From RGIG7213 sp045540335 (lineage in GTDB: Bacteria > Bacillota > Clostridia > Oscillospirales > CAG-272), in contig JAZQHC010000018.1 in the NCBI GenBank assembly GCA_045540335.1, forward strand, positions 119,603 to 183,602: 64,000 nt of DNA, in the 5' to 3' direction. The position numbers were made by a program, and so were the translations under genes. The notes beneath the pieces are model-generated. The model was not told where the DNA came from, did not search any database, and saw only the letters and a list, made by a program, of their open reading frames with translations. The first letter of the stretch is position 1. The number at the start of each line of letters is the position of its first letter. This document shows, piece by piece, positions 45,112-52,664 of this stretch.

Positions 45112-45465
45112 ATGAGATATTTTAAAGTTAACGTAAACGGTACATTATACGAGATCCAGCTTGAAGAGGTTTCGGCAGAAGAAATAAAAAATGCGCCTGC
45201 ACAACCCGTACAAAAAGCGGCGCAGCCTGTTGTATCAAACGCTTCTTCATCTGATGAAGAAATCAAATGCCCGATGGCAGGCACTATAAGCACAGTAAAC
45301 GTTACGGTAGGTAAGGATGTTAAACGCGGCGACGTTCTTATGATACTTGAAGCAATGAAAATGGAAAATGAAATATGCGCCCCCCGTGACGGTAAGATAA
45401 CATCCGTATGCGTTTCCGGCGGCAATACGGTTGAATCCGGTGCGGTTTTGTGCACTTTGGCATAA
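45112..45465 (+). CDS. Biotin carrier (biotin/lipoyl attachment) subunit
   Basis: 117 residues. N-terminal YFKVNVNGTLYEIQLEE, an Ala/Pro-rich linker (about 25-45) and a biotinyl domain with EAMKMEN; Lys83 is the biotin site. It carries carboxybiotin between the alpha carboxyltransferase and the beta pump. Here it is a separate gene instead of a C-terminal domain of alpha, as in methylmalonyl-CoA- and some oxaloacetate-decarboxylase systems. AAGGAG precedes ATG. Confidence 0.94.
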   Translation: MRYFKVNVNGTLYEIQLEEVSAEEIKNAPAQPVQKAAQPVVSNASSSDEEIKCPMAGTISTVNVTVGKDVKRGDVLMILEAMKMENEICAPRDGKITSVCVSGGNTVESGAVLCTLA

Positions 45466-45474
45466 GGAGCTCTT

Positions 45475-46671
45475 ATGTTGGAAAGTATTATAAATTTTGC
45501 AAAAACAACGGGCTTTTATCTTATAGGTAACGATCCGTTGGTACTTGTAATGTATGTAATCGTTGCAGTACTGATGTATTTGGCCATCGTTAAAAAGTTT
45601 GAACCGTTGTTGCTTTTACCGATAGCCTTCGGTATGCTTTTGACGAATTTGCCCGGGGCGGAAATGTTCCACTCCGAGATATTTATAAACGAGTCTGCAC
45701 ATATAGATTGGCAGTCGCTTATGGGGAATAATCCCGATATTGCCCCCGGCTTGCTTGATTATTTGTATCTTGGCGTAAAGCTTGGTATATTCCCGTGTAT
45801 AATATTTATCGGCGTCGGCGCGATGACTGATTTTGCTCCTCTTATCGCAAACCCCAAATCGTTGATATTGGGTGCGGCGGCACAGATAGGTATATTTGCA
45901 ACGTATCTTGCGGCACGCTTTTCGGGCCTTTTCTCACCTGAAGAATCTGCTTCTATCGCTATTATCGGCGGTGCAGACGGTCCTACGGCAATATACACCA
46001 CAACACATATGGCATCGCATTTATTGGGTTCGATTGCTATTGCGGCATATTGTTACATGGCACTTGTTCCCGTTATTCAGCCCCCTATAATGCGTCTTCT
46101 TACAACAAAGAAAGAACGTATGATAGAAATGAAACAGTTACGCCCCGTATCAAAGGGGGAAAAGATAATTTTCCCCATAGTTATTACGGCGGTTGTTGCA
46201 CTGCTTGTTCCTTCAGCAGCACCCCTTATAGGTTCGCTTATGCTTGGCAACCTGCTTAAAGAATGCGGCGTTACAGAAAGATTAAGTAAAACAGTGCAAA
46301 ACGAATTGATGAATATTGTAACAGTATTTTTGGGCGTGTGCGTTGGTGCTACTGCAACCGCGGAAGCCTTCCTTGATTTAAGAACGTTGGCAATATTGTT
46401 AATGGGTGTTATTGCATTCTCGCTTGGTTCTGCAGGCGGCGTTTTGCTTGCTAAATTTATGAATCTGTTTACAAAGAACAAGATCAATCCCCTTATCGGT
46501 TCTGCGGGCGTTTCTGCCGTTCCGATGGCGGCACGCGTTTCGCAAAAAGAAGGCCAAAAAGAAAATCCTTCCAACTTCTTGCTTATGCACGCTATGGGTC
46601 CCAACGTGGCAGGCGTTATCGGTTCTGCTATCGCGGCGGGCGTTTTAATGCAAATCCCGAATATGTTCTGA
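45475..46671 (+). CDS. oadB: Na+-translocating decarboxylase beta subunit
   Basis: 398 residues, about ten membrane segments. It shows the family blocks LLPIAFGMLLTNLPG, IIFIGVGAMTDF, ADGPTAIYTT and GSAGVSAVPMAARVSQ. The subunit decarboxylates carboxybiotin and drives Na+ out of the cell, so the operon converts decarboxylation energy into a sodium gradient. Family members serve oxaloacetate, methylmalonyl-CoA, glutaconyl-CoA and malonate decarboxylases; the alpha subunit points to oxaloacetate. AAGGAG precedes ATG. Confidence 0.95.
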   Translation: MLESIINFAKTTGFYLIGNDPLVLVMYVIVAVLMYLAIVKKFEPLLLLPIAFGMLLTNLPGAEMFHSEIFINESAHIDWQSLMGNNPDIAPGLLDYLYLGVKLGIFPCIIFIGVGAMTDFAPLIANPKSLILGAAAQIGIFATYLAARFSGLFSPEESASIAIIGGADGPTAIYTTTHMASHLLGSIAIAAYCYMALVPVIQPPIMRLLTTKKERMIEMKQLRPVSKGEKIIFPIVITAVVALLVPSAAPLIGSLMLGNLLKECGVTERLSKTVQNELMNIVTVFLGVCVGATATAEAFLDLRTLAILLMGVIAFSLGSAGGVLLAKFMNLFTKNKINPLIGSAGVSAVPMAARVSQKEGQKENPSNFLLMHAMGPNVAGVIGSAIAAGVLMQIPNMF

Positions 46672-46686
46672 ATAGGAGGTTAATCA

Positions 46687-48090
46687 ATGGCAAGTAATCC
46701 TTTAAAAATTACAGATACGATACTGCGCGATGCGCACCAATCACAGGCGGCAACCCGCATGCGAATAGAGGATATGCTTCCTGCGTGTGAAATACTTGAT
46801 AAAATCGGCTTTTTCTCGCTTGAATGCTGGGGCGGCGCAACGTTTGATGCTTGCATGCGCTTTCTTAACGAAGATCCGTGGGAAAGATTGCGTACGTTGC
46901 GTAAGGCATTGCCGAATACCAAGCTGCAAATGCTTTTACGTGGTCAAAATCTGCTTGGATATAAGCACTATGCAGATGATACGGTAGAGCAGTTTGTAAA
47001 AAAATCCATAGAAAACGGTATTGATATCATTCGTATTTTTGATGCGTTAAATGATTACCGAAATATCGATTCTGCAATTAAATTCACAAAGCAACATGGC
47101 GGTACGGTAGAAGCGGCAATCAGCTATACTGTCAGTCCTGTTCATAATAACGAGTATTTTATAGATCTTGCATGCAAGCTTGAAGAAGCAGGCGCGGATA
47201 TTATCTGCATTAAAGATATGGCAAACCTTTTGTTGCCGTATGATGCTTTTTCGCTGATAAAGTCGCTTAAAGAAAAGGTTTCAGCCCCTATACACCTTCA
47301 TACCCATAATACTTCCGGTACCGGCGATATGACGTATCTTATGGCGATTCTTGCCGGGGTTGATATAGTTGATACGGCACTTTCACCTTTGGCTAACGGT
47401 ACTTCACAGCCTTCTACCGAATCACTTGTCGCAACTTTAAAAGATACCGAAAGAGATACAGGGCTTGACCTTGAAATGTTAAGCAAGGCGGCTTCTCATT
47501 TCAGAGGTGTTGCGACAAAGCTTAAGCAAGACGGCATTCTTGATCCTAAGGTGCTTAACGTAGATACGAATACACTTTTGTATCAAGTGCCCGGCGGTAT
47601 GCTTTCAAACCTTATTTCACAATTAAAACAAGCAAACGCCGAAGATAAATACTACGATGTTTTGGCAGAAATTCCGCGTGTGCGTGAAGATTTCGGCTTT
47701 CCACCGCTTGTAACTCCGACAAGCCAGATAGTTGGTTCCCAGGCTGTTCTTAACGTTCTTTCCGGTGAAAGATACAAGGTGTTCACGAAAGAATCCAAGG
47801 GTTTGTTAAAAGGCGAATATGGTAAGCTTCCCGGTAAAGTAAACGAAGAAGTACGCAAAAAAGCCATCGGGGAAGAACAGGTGATTACCTGCCGTCCTGC
47901 CGATCTTATCGAGCCCGAGCTTGAAAAATACCGTGCAGAACTTGGCGATAAGGCAAAATGCGAAGAAGATGTTTTGTCGTATGCACTGTTCCCGAAGGTA
48001 GCACTTTCTTTCTTTGAAAATAGGGATAAGAAAAAAGTAAGTAATGAAAACGTAGTACGTGAAATATTCGTGCAGGATATATCAAAATAA
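46687..48090 (+). CDS. oadA: Oxaloacetate decarboxylase alpha subunit (carboxyltransferase)
   Basis: 467 residues. TIM-barrel HMGL-like domain with TDTILRDAHQSQAATRM, LECWGGATFD and metal-binding HLHTHNTSGTGD, followed by the conserved PYC/OADA domain (about 300-460) with QVPGGMLSNLISQL. It transfers carboxyl from oxaloacetate to biotin. It lacks the C-terminal biotin domain, which the upstream gene supplies. The same domain set occurs in pyruvate carboxylase subunit B; context with the Na+ pump beta subunit favours decarboxylase. GGAGG precedes ATG. Terminator follows at once. Confidence 0.93.
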   Translation: MASNPLKITDTILRDAHQSQAATRMRIEDMLPACEILDKIGFFSLECWGGATFDACMRFLNEDPWERLRTLRKALPNTKLQMLLRGQNLLGYKHYADDTVEQFVKKSIENGIDIIRIFDALNDYRNIDSAIKFTKQHGGTVEAAISYTVSPVHNNEYFIDLACKLEEAGADIICIKDMANLLLPYDAFSLIKSLKEKVSAPIHLHTHNTSGTGDMTYLMAILAGVDIVDTALSPLANGTSQPSTESLVATLKDTERDTGLDLEMLSKAASHFRGVATKLKQDGILDPKVLNVDTNTLLYQVPGGMLSNLISQLKQANAEDKYYDVLAEIPRVREDFGFPPLVTPTSQIVGSQAVLNVLSGERYKVFTKESKGLLKGEYGKLPGKVNEEVRKKAIGEEQVITCRPADLIEPELEKYRAELGDKAKCEEDVLSYALFPKVALSFFENRDKKKVSNENVVREIFVQDISK

Positions 48091-48093
48091 AGA

Positions 48094-48122
48094 AATCAGC
48101 CTTCCGTTAAGGAAGGCTGATT
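48094..48122 (+). terminator. Terminator of the decarboxylase operon
   Basis: 12-bp stem AATCAGCCTTCC/GGAAGGCTGATT (48094-48105 with 48111-48122), loop 5 nt, 3 bp after the oadA stop, followed by CATTTTAT. Confidence 0.88.
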
Positions 48123-48215
48123 CATTTTATATACAATTAAATCAACTATGCCTAAAATATAATCAGTAAAAATCCCGATTTTTGAAAATAAATTAAAAAA
48201 AATTCTAAAAACTAC

Positions 48216-48244
48216 TTGATTTTTTTGATAATGTGTGATATAAT
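48216..48244 (+). promoter_or_regulatory. Promoter of tRNA-Ser
   Basis: TTGATT (48216-48221), 17-bp spacer, TATAAT (48239-48244), 21 bp before the tRNA. Confidence 0.85.
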
Positions 48245-48265
48245 ACGCAAGTATTCAACCAATAC

Positions 48266-48356
48266 GGAGAAGTCGCCTAGTTGGTCGAGGGCGCACGACT
48301 GGAAATCGTGTAACCGGTAAAACGGTTCCAGAGTTCGAATCTCTGCTTCTCCGCCA
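48266..48356 (+). tRNA. tRNA-Ser (GGA anticodon)
   Basis: 91 nt including encoded CCA. Acceptor GGAGAAG (48266-48272) pairs with CTTCTCC (48346-48352). The anticodon stem CACGA/TCGTG encloses CT-GGA-AA with the anticodon at 48301-48303. A long variable arm (ACCGG/CCGGT-like, about 48312-48330) is typical of class II serine tRNA. The T arm GAGTTCGAATCTC is normal. Confidence 0.97.
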
Positions 48357-48366
48357 GCAAAAAAAG

Positions 48367-48400
48367 AACATTTGTCTATCAAGACAAATGTTTTTTTTTT
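48367..48400 (+). terminator. Terminator after tRNA-Ser
   Basis: 11-bp stem AACATTTGTCT/AGACAAATGTT (48367-48377 with 48382-48392) followed by a run of T to 48400. Confidence 0.93.
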
Positions 48401-48402
48401 GA

Positions 48403-48574
48403 ATGATGTTTGCCTTCGGCAAATGATGCAGGGCGTTGCCCTATGATGACGGCTACGCCTAATGATGTGTGCCTTGCGGCACATTGGGGCAAACATCGCA
48501 TCATTGCGGAACGCAGTGGAGCAACATCATATTTGCGAAGCAAATGCATCATATCGCCGTAGGCGATGCATCAT
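48403..48574. repeat. Symmetric 4+4 array of ATGATG with hairpin spacers
   Basis: Forward ATGATG at 48403, 48423, 48443 and 48462; reverse-complement CATCAT at 48499, 48525, 48547 and 48569. Spacers are 13-20 bp and mostly palindromic: TTGCC-TTC-GGCAA, AGGGC-GTT-GCCCT, TGTGCC-TTGC-GGCACA, ATTTGC-GAA-GCAAAT, ATCGCC-GTA-GGCGAT; loops are 3-4 nt. The centre (48484-48498) is unpaired. The last CATCAT touches the TTGACA of the next promoter. Its design equals the AGTGATATT array at 10052-10222, but with a different core word. Not a CRISPR. Confidence 0.9.
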
Positions 48575-48603
48575 TTGACATATTAAAGACTTTATGATAT
48601 AAT
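48575..48603 (+). promoter_or_regulatory. Perfect sigma-A promoter abutting the array
   Basis: TTGACA (48575-48580), 17-bp spacer, TATAAT (48598-48603) with upstream TG. The -35 box begins at the base after the last array unit, so proteins bound to the array would influence this promoter. Confidence 0.93.
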
Positions 48604-48624
48604 TATGGGAAAGGGGGTGCTACC

Positions 48625-48978
48625 ATGAAAGAAAATAAACTTGTTGAGCTTTCAATGGATTTTGCGGTTGACATTATAAACCTTGTTAAATATCTAAAAG
48701 CCAATCGCGAAACGATTATATCCAACCAAATCGGCAAAAGCGGTACCTCTATTGGAGCTAATATTCACAAAGCGAAATATGCACAAGATACAAAGGACTT
48801 TATATCCAAATTTGAAATAGCACTTAAAGAAGCAAGCAAAACGGGATATTGGCTTGAACTTTTATACATAACGAAATATATTGACGAGCAAACTTTCAAA
48901 TCACTCTCATCAAAATGTACATCACTTCGAGTGATGTTGATTGCATCGTGCAAAACTGCAAAGGAAAACAGTAAATGA
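48625..48978 (+). CDS. Four-helix bundle protein (23S rRNA intervening-sequence/Avd-like family)
   Basis: 117 residues, all helical by composition. Signature pieces: FAVDIINLVKYLKANRE, NQIGKSGTSIGANIHKA, FISKFEIALKEASKTGYWLELL and a final helix with LRVMLIASCKTAKE. This is the TIGR02436-type four-helix bundle family, first found encoded in 23S rRNA intervening sequences and structurally related to Avd of diversity-generating retroelements; relatives bind nucleic acid as pentamers. Here it is not in an rRNA gene and no reverse transcriptase is present. AAAGGGGGTG precedes ATG. It overlaps the nucleotidyltransferase gene by 4 bp (ATGA). Confidence 0.9.
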   Translation: MKENKLVELSMDFAVDIINLVKYLKANRETIISNQIGKSGTSIGANIHKAKYAQDTKDFISKFEIALKEASKTGYWLELLYITKYIDEQTFKSLSSKCTSLRVMLIASCKTAKENSK

Positions 48979-49634
48979 TGGATATTAAAAAATGGATGAA
49001 TGTCTTTCTGAATGCAGTGAACTGTACTTTTACCGATCGGGTATGGTTTATTGGGCTACAGGGGAGCTATGGTCGCGGTGAAGCAACTGAAACAAGCGAT
49101 ATTGACGTTGTCGTAATATTGGATCAACTGTCCGCCTCAGATATTCAAGCCTACAATGCAATGCTTGACGGCCTACCTCACAGAGAGCTGATTTGTGGTT
49201 TTCTATCAGGCAAAAATGAACTTTTGAATTGGGAGTCCTCTGACCTCTTTCAGTTTTATTATGATACAACCCCGTTAAAAGGAAGTCTTGATGAATTGCT
49301 TGCGGTCGTTGATGAAGCTTCTGTTGGCAGAGCTATCAAAATCGGTGCTTGCAATATCTATCATGGATGCCTACATAATATGTTGCACGAAAAGAGTGAC
49401 GATATTTTGCGCGGGCTATATAAATCCGCCTCTTTCGTTGTGCAGGCTATTGCTTTTCGGCAGACAGGGAAATATCTCAAACAGCAAAAGGAATTACTTC
49501 GAGTTATATCTTCCGATGAACGAGGCATTATCGAAACATTCTTGAACTTGAAGAATGGTGGAAAAGTTGATTTTAATTTAATGTCCGAAGCATTATTTGC
49601 TTGGTCAAAAAAATGGATTGCCGAGCATGACTAA
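48975..49634 (+). CDS. Nucleotidyltransferase-domain protein
   Basis: 219 residues. N-terminal polymerase-beta-like NTase motif GSYGRGEATETSDIDVVV with Gly30-Ser31 and Asp42/Asp44 as metal ligands; the third acid is probably in the following strand region. The C-terminal 100 residues are helical (KSASFVVQAIAFRQTGKYL), as in aminoglycoside-nucleotidyltransferase-like or MNT proteins with a helical partner domain. It may transfer NMP to a small molecule, RNA or protein; substrate unknown. It starts in an ATGA overlap with the four-helix bundle gene, so the two are made together. Confidence 0.82.
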   Translation: MMDIKKWMNVFLNAVNCTFTDRVWFIGLQGSYGRGEATETSDIDVVVILDQLSASDIQAYNAMLDGLPHRELICGFLSGKNELLNWESSDLFQFYYDTTPLKGSLDELLAVVDEASVGRAIKIGACNIYHGCLHNMLHEKSDDILRGLYKSASFVVQAIAFRQTGKYLKQQKELLRVISSDERGIIETFLNLKNGGKVDFNLMSEALFAWSKKWIAEHD

Positions 49635-49779
49635 CTATTGTCGAGTGTGCAGTGGCGAAAATCACGTACCTTTTTGCGTTTTTATATACCATTTTGCACC
49701 GTTGTGTGCGTTTTTTGAATGAAATTCGCCTATGGCGCATAAAGCGGCTTTGTTAAGATTGCAGATTGGAGTAAATAAG

Positions 49780-51159
49780 ATGAATGTGTGTGAAATCGAT
49801 GATATATTCAACCGGCAGAGAGAATACTTTGACAGCGGAGAAACGCTTTCCGTATCTTTTCGTATCGATATGCTGAAAAAATTGAAGGAAAAGATTAAAG
49901 AAAATGAAAAACTGATTTTCGAATCACTCCGTCAAGATCTCGGAAAAAGCAATTACGAGGCGTATATGTGCGAGGTTGGAATGACCCTTTCCGAGCTTTC
50001 ATATATGATAAAGCATGTGGGAAGCTTTGCTAAGGGGTATAAAGTAAAAACACCTCTTGCACAGTTTCCTTCAATAAGCTATAAAATGCCAGCGCCATAT
50101 GGCAATACGCTTATTATGAGTCCGTGGAACTATCCATTCCTTTTAACGATGGGCCCTCTTGTTGATGCCATTGCCGCAGGAAATACAGCTATTATAAAGC
50201 CCAGTGCATACTCACCTAATACAAGTGTGCTGATTGAAAAGCTATTAGGTGAGATATTCCCCAAAAAATATGTTGCCGTTATCACAGGCGGCAGAGAAGA
50301 AAACAAGCATTTACTTGACCTTAAGTTTGATTTTGTGTTTTTCACGGGAAGTCAGAACGTAGGTAAAGAGGTGCTTCGCCATACGGCAGAATATCTTACG
50401 CCCACCGTTCTCGAGCTTGGCGGCAAAAGTCCTTGCATCGTTGACAATACGGCAAAAATCGCTCTTGCGGCAAGGCGTATCGTGTTTGGTAAGCTTGTTA
50501 ACTGCGGTCAGACGTGCGTTGCACCGGATTACGTGCTTTGCCAAAAGGATATTAAAGATGAGCTTGTGCGCCGGATCATTCATCAGATTAAGGAACAATA
50601 CGGAGAAAATCCTCTTGCAAACGATAAATACGGTAAGATAATCAATCGAAAGCACTATGAACGCATTCTTGGCTTGATTGACAAAGACAAGGTCGTTTTT
50701 GGCGGCGAGTATGATGATGAAACAAATCGCATCGCACCTACCGTTATGGACGATGTTTCTTGGAATGATGCCGTGATGCAGGAAGAAATCTTCGGACCTA
50801 TAATTCCCGTTTTAACCTTTGATAAATTTGATGATGTTTATCCAATGCTGAAAAATCTGCAGAAGCCGCTTGCATTCTACTTGTTTACAGAGAACAAAGC
50901 GCACGCAAAAGCTTTAACCGAGCGTTACCGTTTCGGCGGCGGTTGTATAAATGACACTATTATTCATCTTGCAACTACGGAAATGGGCTTTGGCGGCGTA
51001 GGGGAAAGCGGTATGGGTTCTTACCATGGCAAGGATGGATTTGATGCTTTCAGTCACTATAAAAGCATCGTAGATAAAAAAACTTGGCTTGATTTACCTA
51101 TGCGTTACCAACCCTATAAGGAAAAATATTTGAAGCTTGTCAGAACTTTTTTAAAATAG
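49780..51159 (+). CDS. Aldehyde dehydrogenase (class 3-like, NAD(P)+ dependent)
   Basis: 459 residues; ATG 49780 follows TTGGAG. The frame is open 16 codons upstream but without a ribosome-binding site. Catalytic residues are Cys246 (NCGQTCVAPDY) and Glu212 (ELGGKSPCIVD); the NAD-binding region has PWNYPFLLTMGPLVDAIAAG split as PWNYPFLLT and GNTAIIKPSAYSPN; the C terminus has a hydrophobic helix region as in class 3/YwdH-like enzymes acting on fatty or aromatic aldehydes. It is separated from the nucleotidyltransferase by 145 bp of gene-free DNA; belonging to the same acquired block is possible but unproven. Confidence 0.93.
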   Translation: MNVCEIDDIFNRQREYFDSGETLSVSFRIDMLKKLKEKIKENEKLIFESLRQDLGKSNYEAYMCEVGMTLSELSYMIKHVGSFAKGYKVKTPLAQFPSISYKMPAPYGNTLIMSPWNYPFLLTMGPLVDAIAAGNTAIIKPSAYSPNTSVLIEKLLGEIFPKKYVAVITGGREENKHLLDLKFDFVFFTGSQNVGKEVLRHTAEYLTPTVLELGGKSPCIVDNTAKIALAARRIVFGKLVNCGQTCVAPDYVLCQKDIKDELVRRIIHQIKEQYGENPLANDKYGKIINRKHYERILGLIDKDKVVFGGEYDDETNRIAPTVMDDVSWNDAVMQEEIFGPIIPVLTFDKFDDVYPMLKNLQKPLAFYLFTENKAHAKALTERYRFGGGCINDTIIHLATTEMGFGGVGESGMGSYHGKDGFDAFSHYKSIVDKKTWLDLPMRYQPYKEKYLKLVRTFLK

Positions 51160-51214
51160 TTTAGAAGTTAATTGGCGAGTAAGACGTATATATCTTTTTA
51201 TTAAGGCGGTGAAA

Positions 51215-51361
51215 GTGTGCAGAGAAACGCACTTACTGCGTAATAAAAAAGGCGGTGCCGGAATTGTTATACGATCTAATTTGTTAACGCGGAAAGACGG
51301 TAATCATCATCACTTCCAATTAGTCGATTGCACCGAAGCGGACACTTTTTCACATGCTTAA
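51215..51361 (+). CDS. Possible 48-residue ORF, unverified
   Basis: GTG start behind AAGGCGGTGAAA, stop TAA at 51359-51361. The peptide includes KKGGAGIVIRSNLLTRKDG and an HHH stretch. It is not a shadow of another gene and sits in the 306-bp gap after the aldehyde dehydrogenase, immediately before the bidirectional terminator. It may be a small gene or the remnant of a larger one. No family recognised. Confidence 0.3.
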   Translation: MCRETHLLRNKKGGAGIVIRSNLLTRKDGNHHHFQLVDCTEADTFSHA

Positions 51362-51369
51362 GCCAGCAA

Positions 51370-51406
51370 AAAACGCACTTTTGTCTAACCGACAAAAGTG
51401 CGTTTT
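51370..51406. terminator. Bidirectional terminator
   Basis: Perfect 16-bp stem (51370-51385 with 51391-51406; ends AAAACGCAC and GTGCGTTTT), loop TAACC. T-rich on both sides; it serves the minus-strand glycosyltransferase gene and whatever is read from the left. The adjoining CCAGCAAAAAA (51364-51374) is the same word as that after tRNA-Ser. Confidence 0.88.
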
Positions 51407-51465
51407 ATAATTTATTTTATTGTTTTATTTGAAAATTGAATATTTGCCGTTTTGCTTATAACATA

Positions 51466-52587
51466 TCAGTTGTTTTTAAGATAAATATTTATGATCTTTT
51501 CCAAAACGTTTTCCAAAAGATATTCTTCTATCACGCCTACGTCGTATTTTTTAAATTGTTCTTTTTCCTCGTCTGTCATGTTCATAACGTATGATATTTT
51601 ATTGATAAATTCATTTTGATCGTTTGCACCGACTATAAATCCGTTTTTGTTATTTTCCACAAGATCGCTGTTTCCCCTGCAAGCTGTTGCAACGATTGGC
51701 AAGCCAACATATATTGCCTCCATAATACTTACAGGTAGCCCTTCTTGTGAAGAAGAGGATATTGCAACGTCAGACGCTTTTATCAATTTCGGAACATCTA
51801 AACGAAAACCTAAAAAATGTATTTGACCGTCAAGATGCATTTCTTTGGAAAGATTTTGGCAAAATCCGTTCATCGAGTCGTTACCCGGTAAAAGCAAATG
51901 AACGTGTGAATTCTCTTTTAAAAAGGAAGACAAAGCTTTAATAAGCCATACTTGCCTTTTTCTTGGAAGTATCTCGGCAGAATAGATCATTACGAAGTCA
52001 GTATCTTTCAAACCAAGTGATCTTCTTACATCGCTTTTGTCTTTGCTTGTAAATTCAAAATCGAATTTTGCGGTATCAAGACCGATTCCTGCAACGTAAG
52101 ATACTTGTGTTTTGAATTTGTTTTTAGCTATTTCGTAATCCTCAAGGTTTATTGTGATTATTTCATCAGTAAATCTTGCAAGATATTTTTCGGCTGTATA
52201 AAACAAAAAATACTTTAATTTTGATGCACCCTTGTAAAAATGGAATCCGTGCGCCATATAAACTATTCTTGTGTTTTTTAAACGGCATTTTTTTGCCGCA
52301 AGCCGTGTCGTGGCACTGCCAAACGGTGTATGGCAGCTTACTATATCGTAATGCTCTTCTTTAAAAATTTTGCTCATTTGGCGAAGAGATCTGATGTTTT
52401 GTTTTATATTAAAACTTCTGGCAAAGTCAACGTTGAATATTTTGTCACAATAGGGAATCTGCAATCCCTCTTGCTTTGTGGCAATGTGTATCTCATATCC
52501 GTTATCTTTAAACCATTTTAGCTGCGGAATCAAAAATTTTATAAAAAATGAATCCAGATTTGCTGCAAAAAGTATTTTTTTGCCCAT
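51466..52587 (-). CDS. GT4-family glycosyltransferase
   Basis: 373 residues, GT-B fold. N-terminal KKILFAANLDSFFIKFLIP and YMAHGFHFYKGAS; C-terminal nucleotide-sugar-binding part with SSSSQEGLPVSIMEAIYVGLP, quoted as SSSSQEGLPVSIMEA, containing the EG..E site. It resembles EpsD/CapJ-type exopolysaccharide glycosyltransferases. AAAGGCGG precedes ATG. It is 77 bp downstream of obgE on the same strand and may be read through from it. The sugar donor and product are unknown. Confidence 0.9.
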   Translation of the reverse strand: MGKKILFAANLDSFFIKFLIPQLKWFKDNGYEIHIATKQEGLQIPYCDKIFNVDFARSFNIKQNIRSLRQMSKIFKEEHYDIVSCHTPFGSATTRLAAKKCRLKNTRIVYMAHGFHFYKGASKLKYFLFYTAEKYLARFTDEIITINLEDYEIAKNKFKTQVSYVAGIGLDTAKFDFEFTSKDKSDVRRSLGLKDTDFVMIYSAEILPRKRQVWLIKALSSFLKENSHVHLLLPGNDSMNGFCQNLSKEMHLDGQIHFLGFRLDVPKLIKASDVAISSSSQEGLPVSIMEAIYVGLPIVATACRGNSDLVENNKNGFIVGANDQNEFINKISYVMNMTDEEKEQFKKYDVGVIEEYLLENVLEKIINIYLKNN

Positions 52588-52664
52588 ATAATCCGCCTTT
52601 ATAAATTAAAGTTTTGGGTATCAGAATTTAAGATGTATCTGAATATTTGAATAAAATAAAGGTG

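Noticed and set aside
48403..49634. Diversity-generating retroelement
   Set aside because: The four-helix protein is Avd-like, but no reverse transcriptase, template repeat or variable repeat is present.
48266..51406. Complete integrative element at tRNA-Ser
   Set aside because: No integrase, excisionase or mobilisation gene is in the block and the flanking shared word is only 11 bp, so it is listed as a possibility only.
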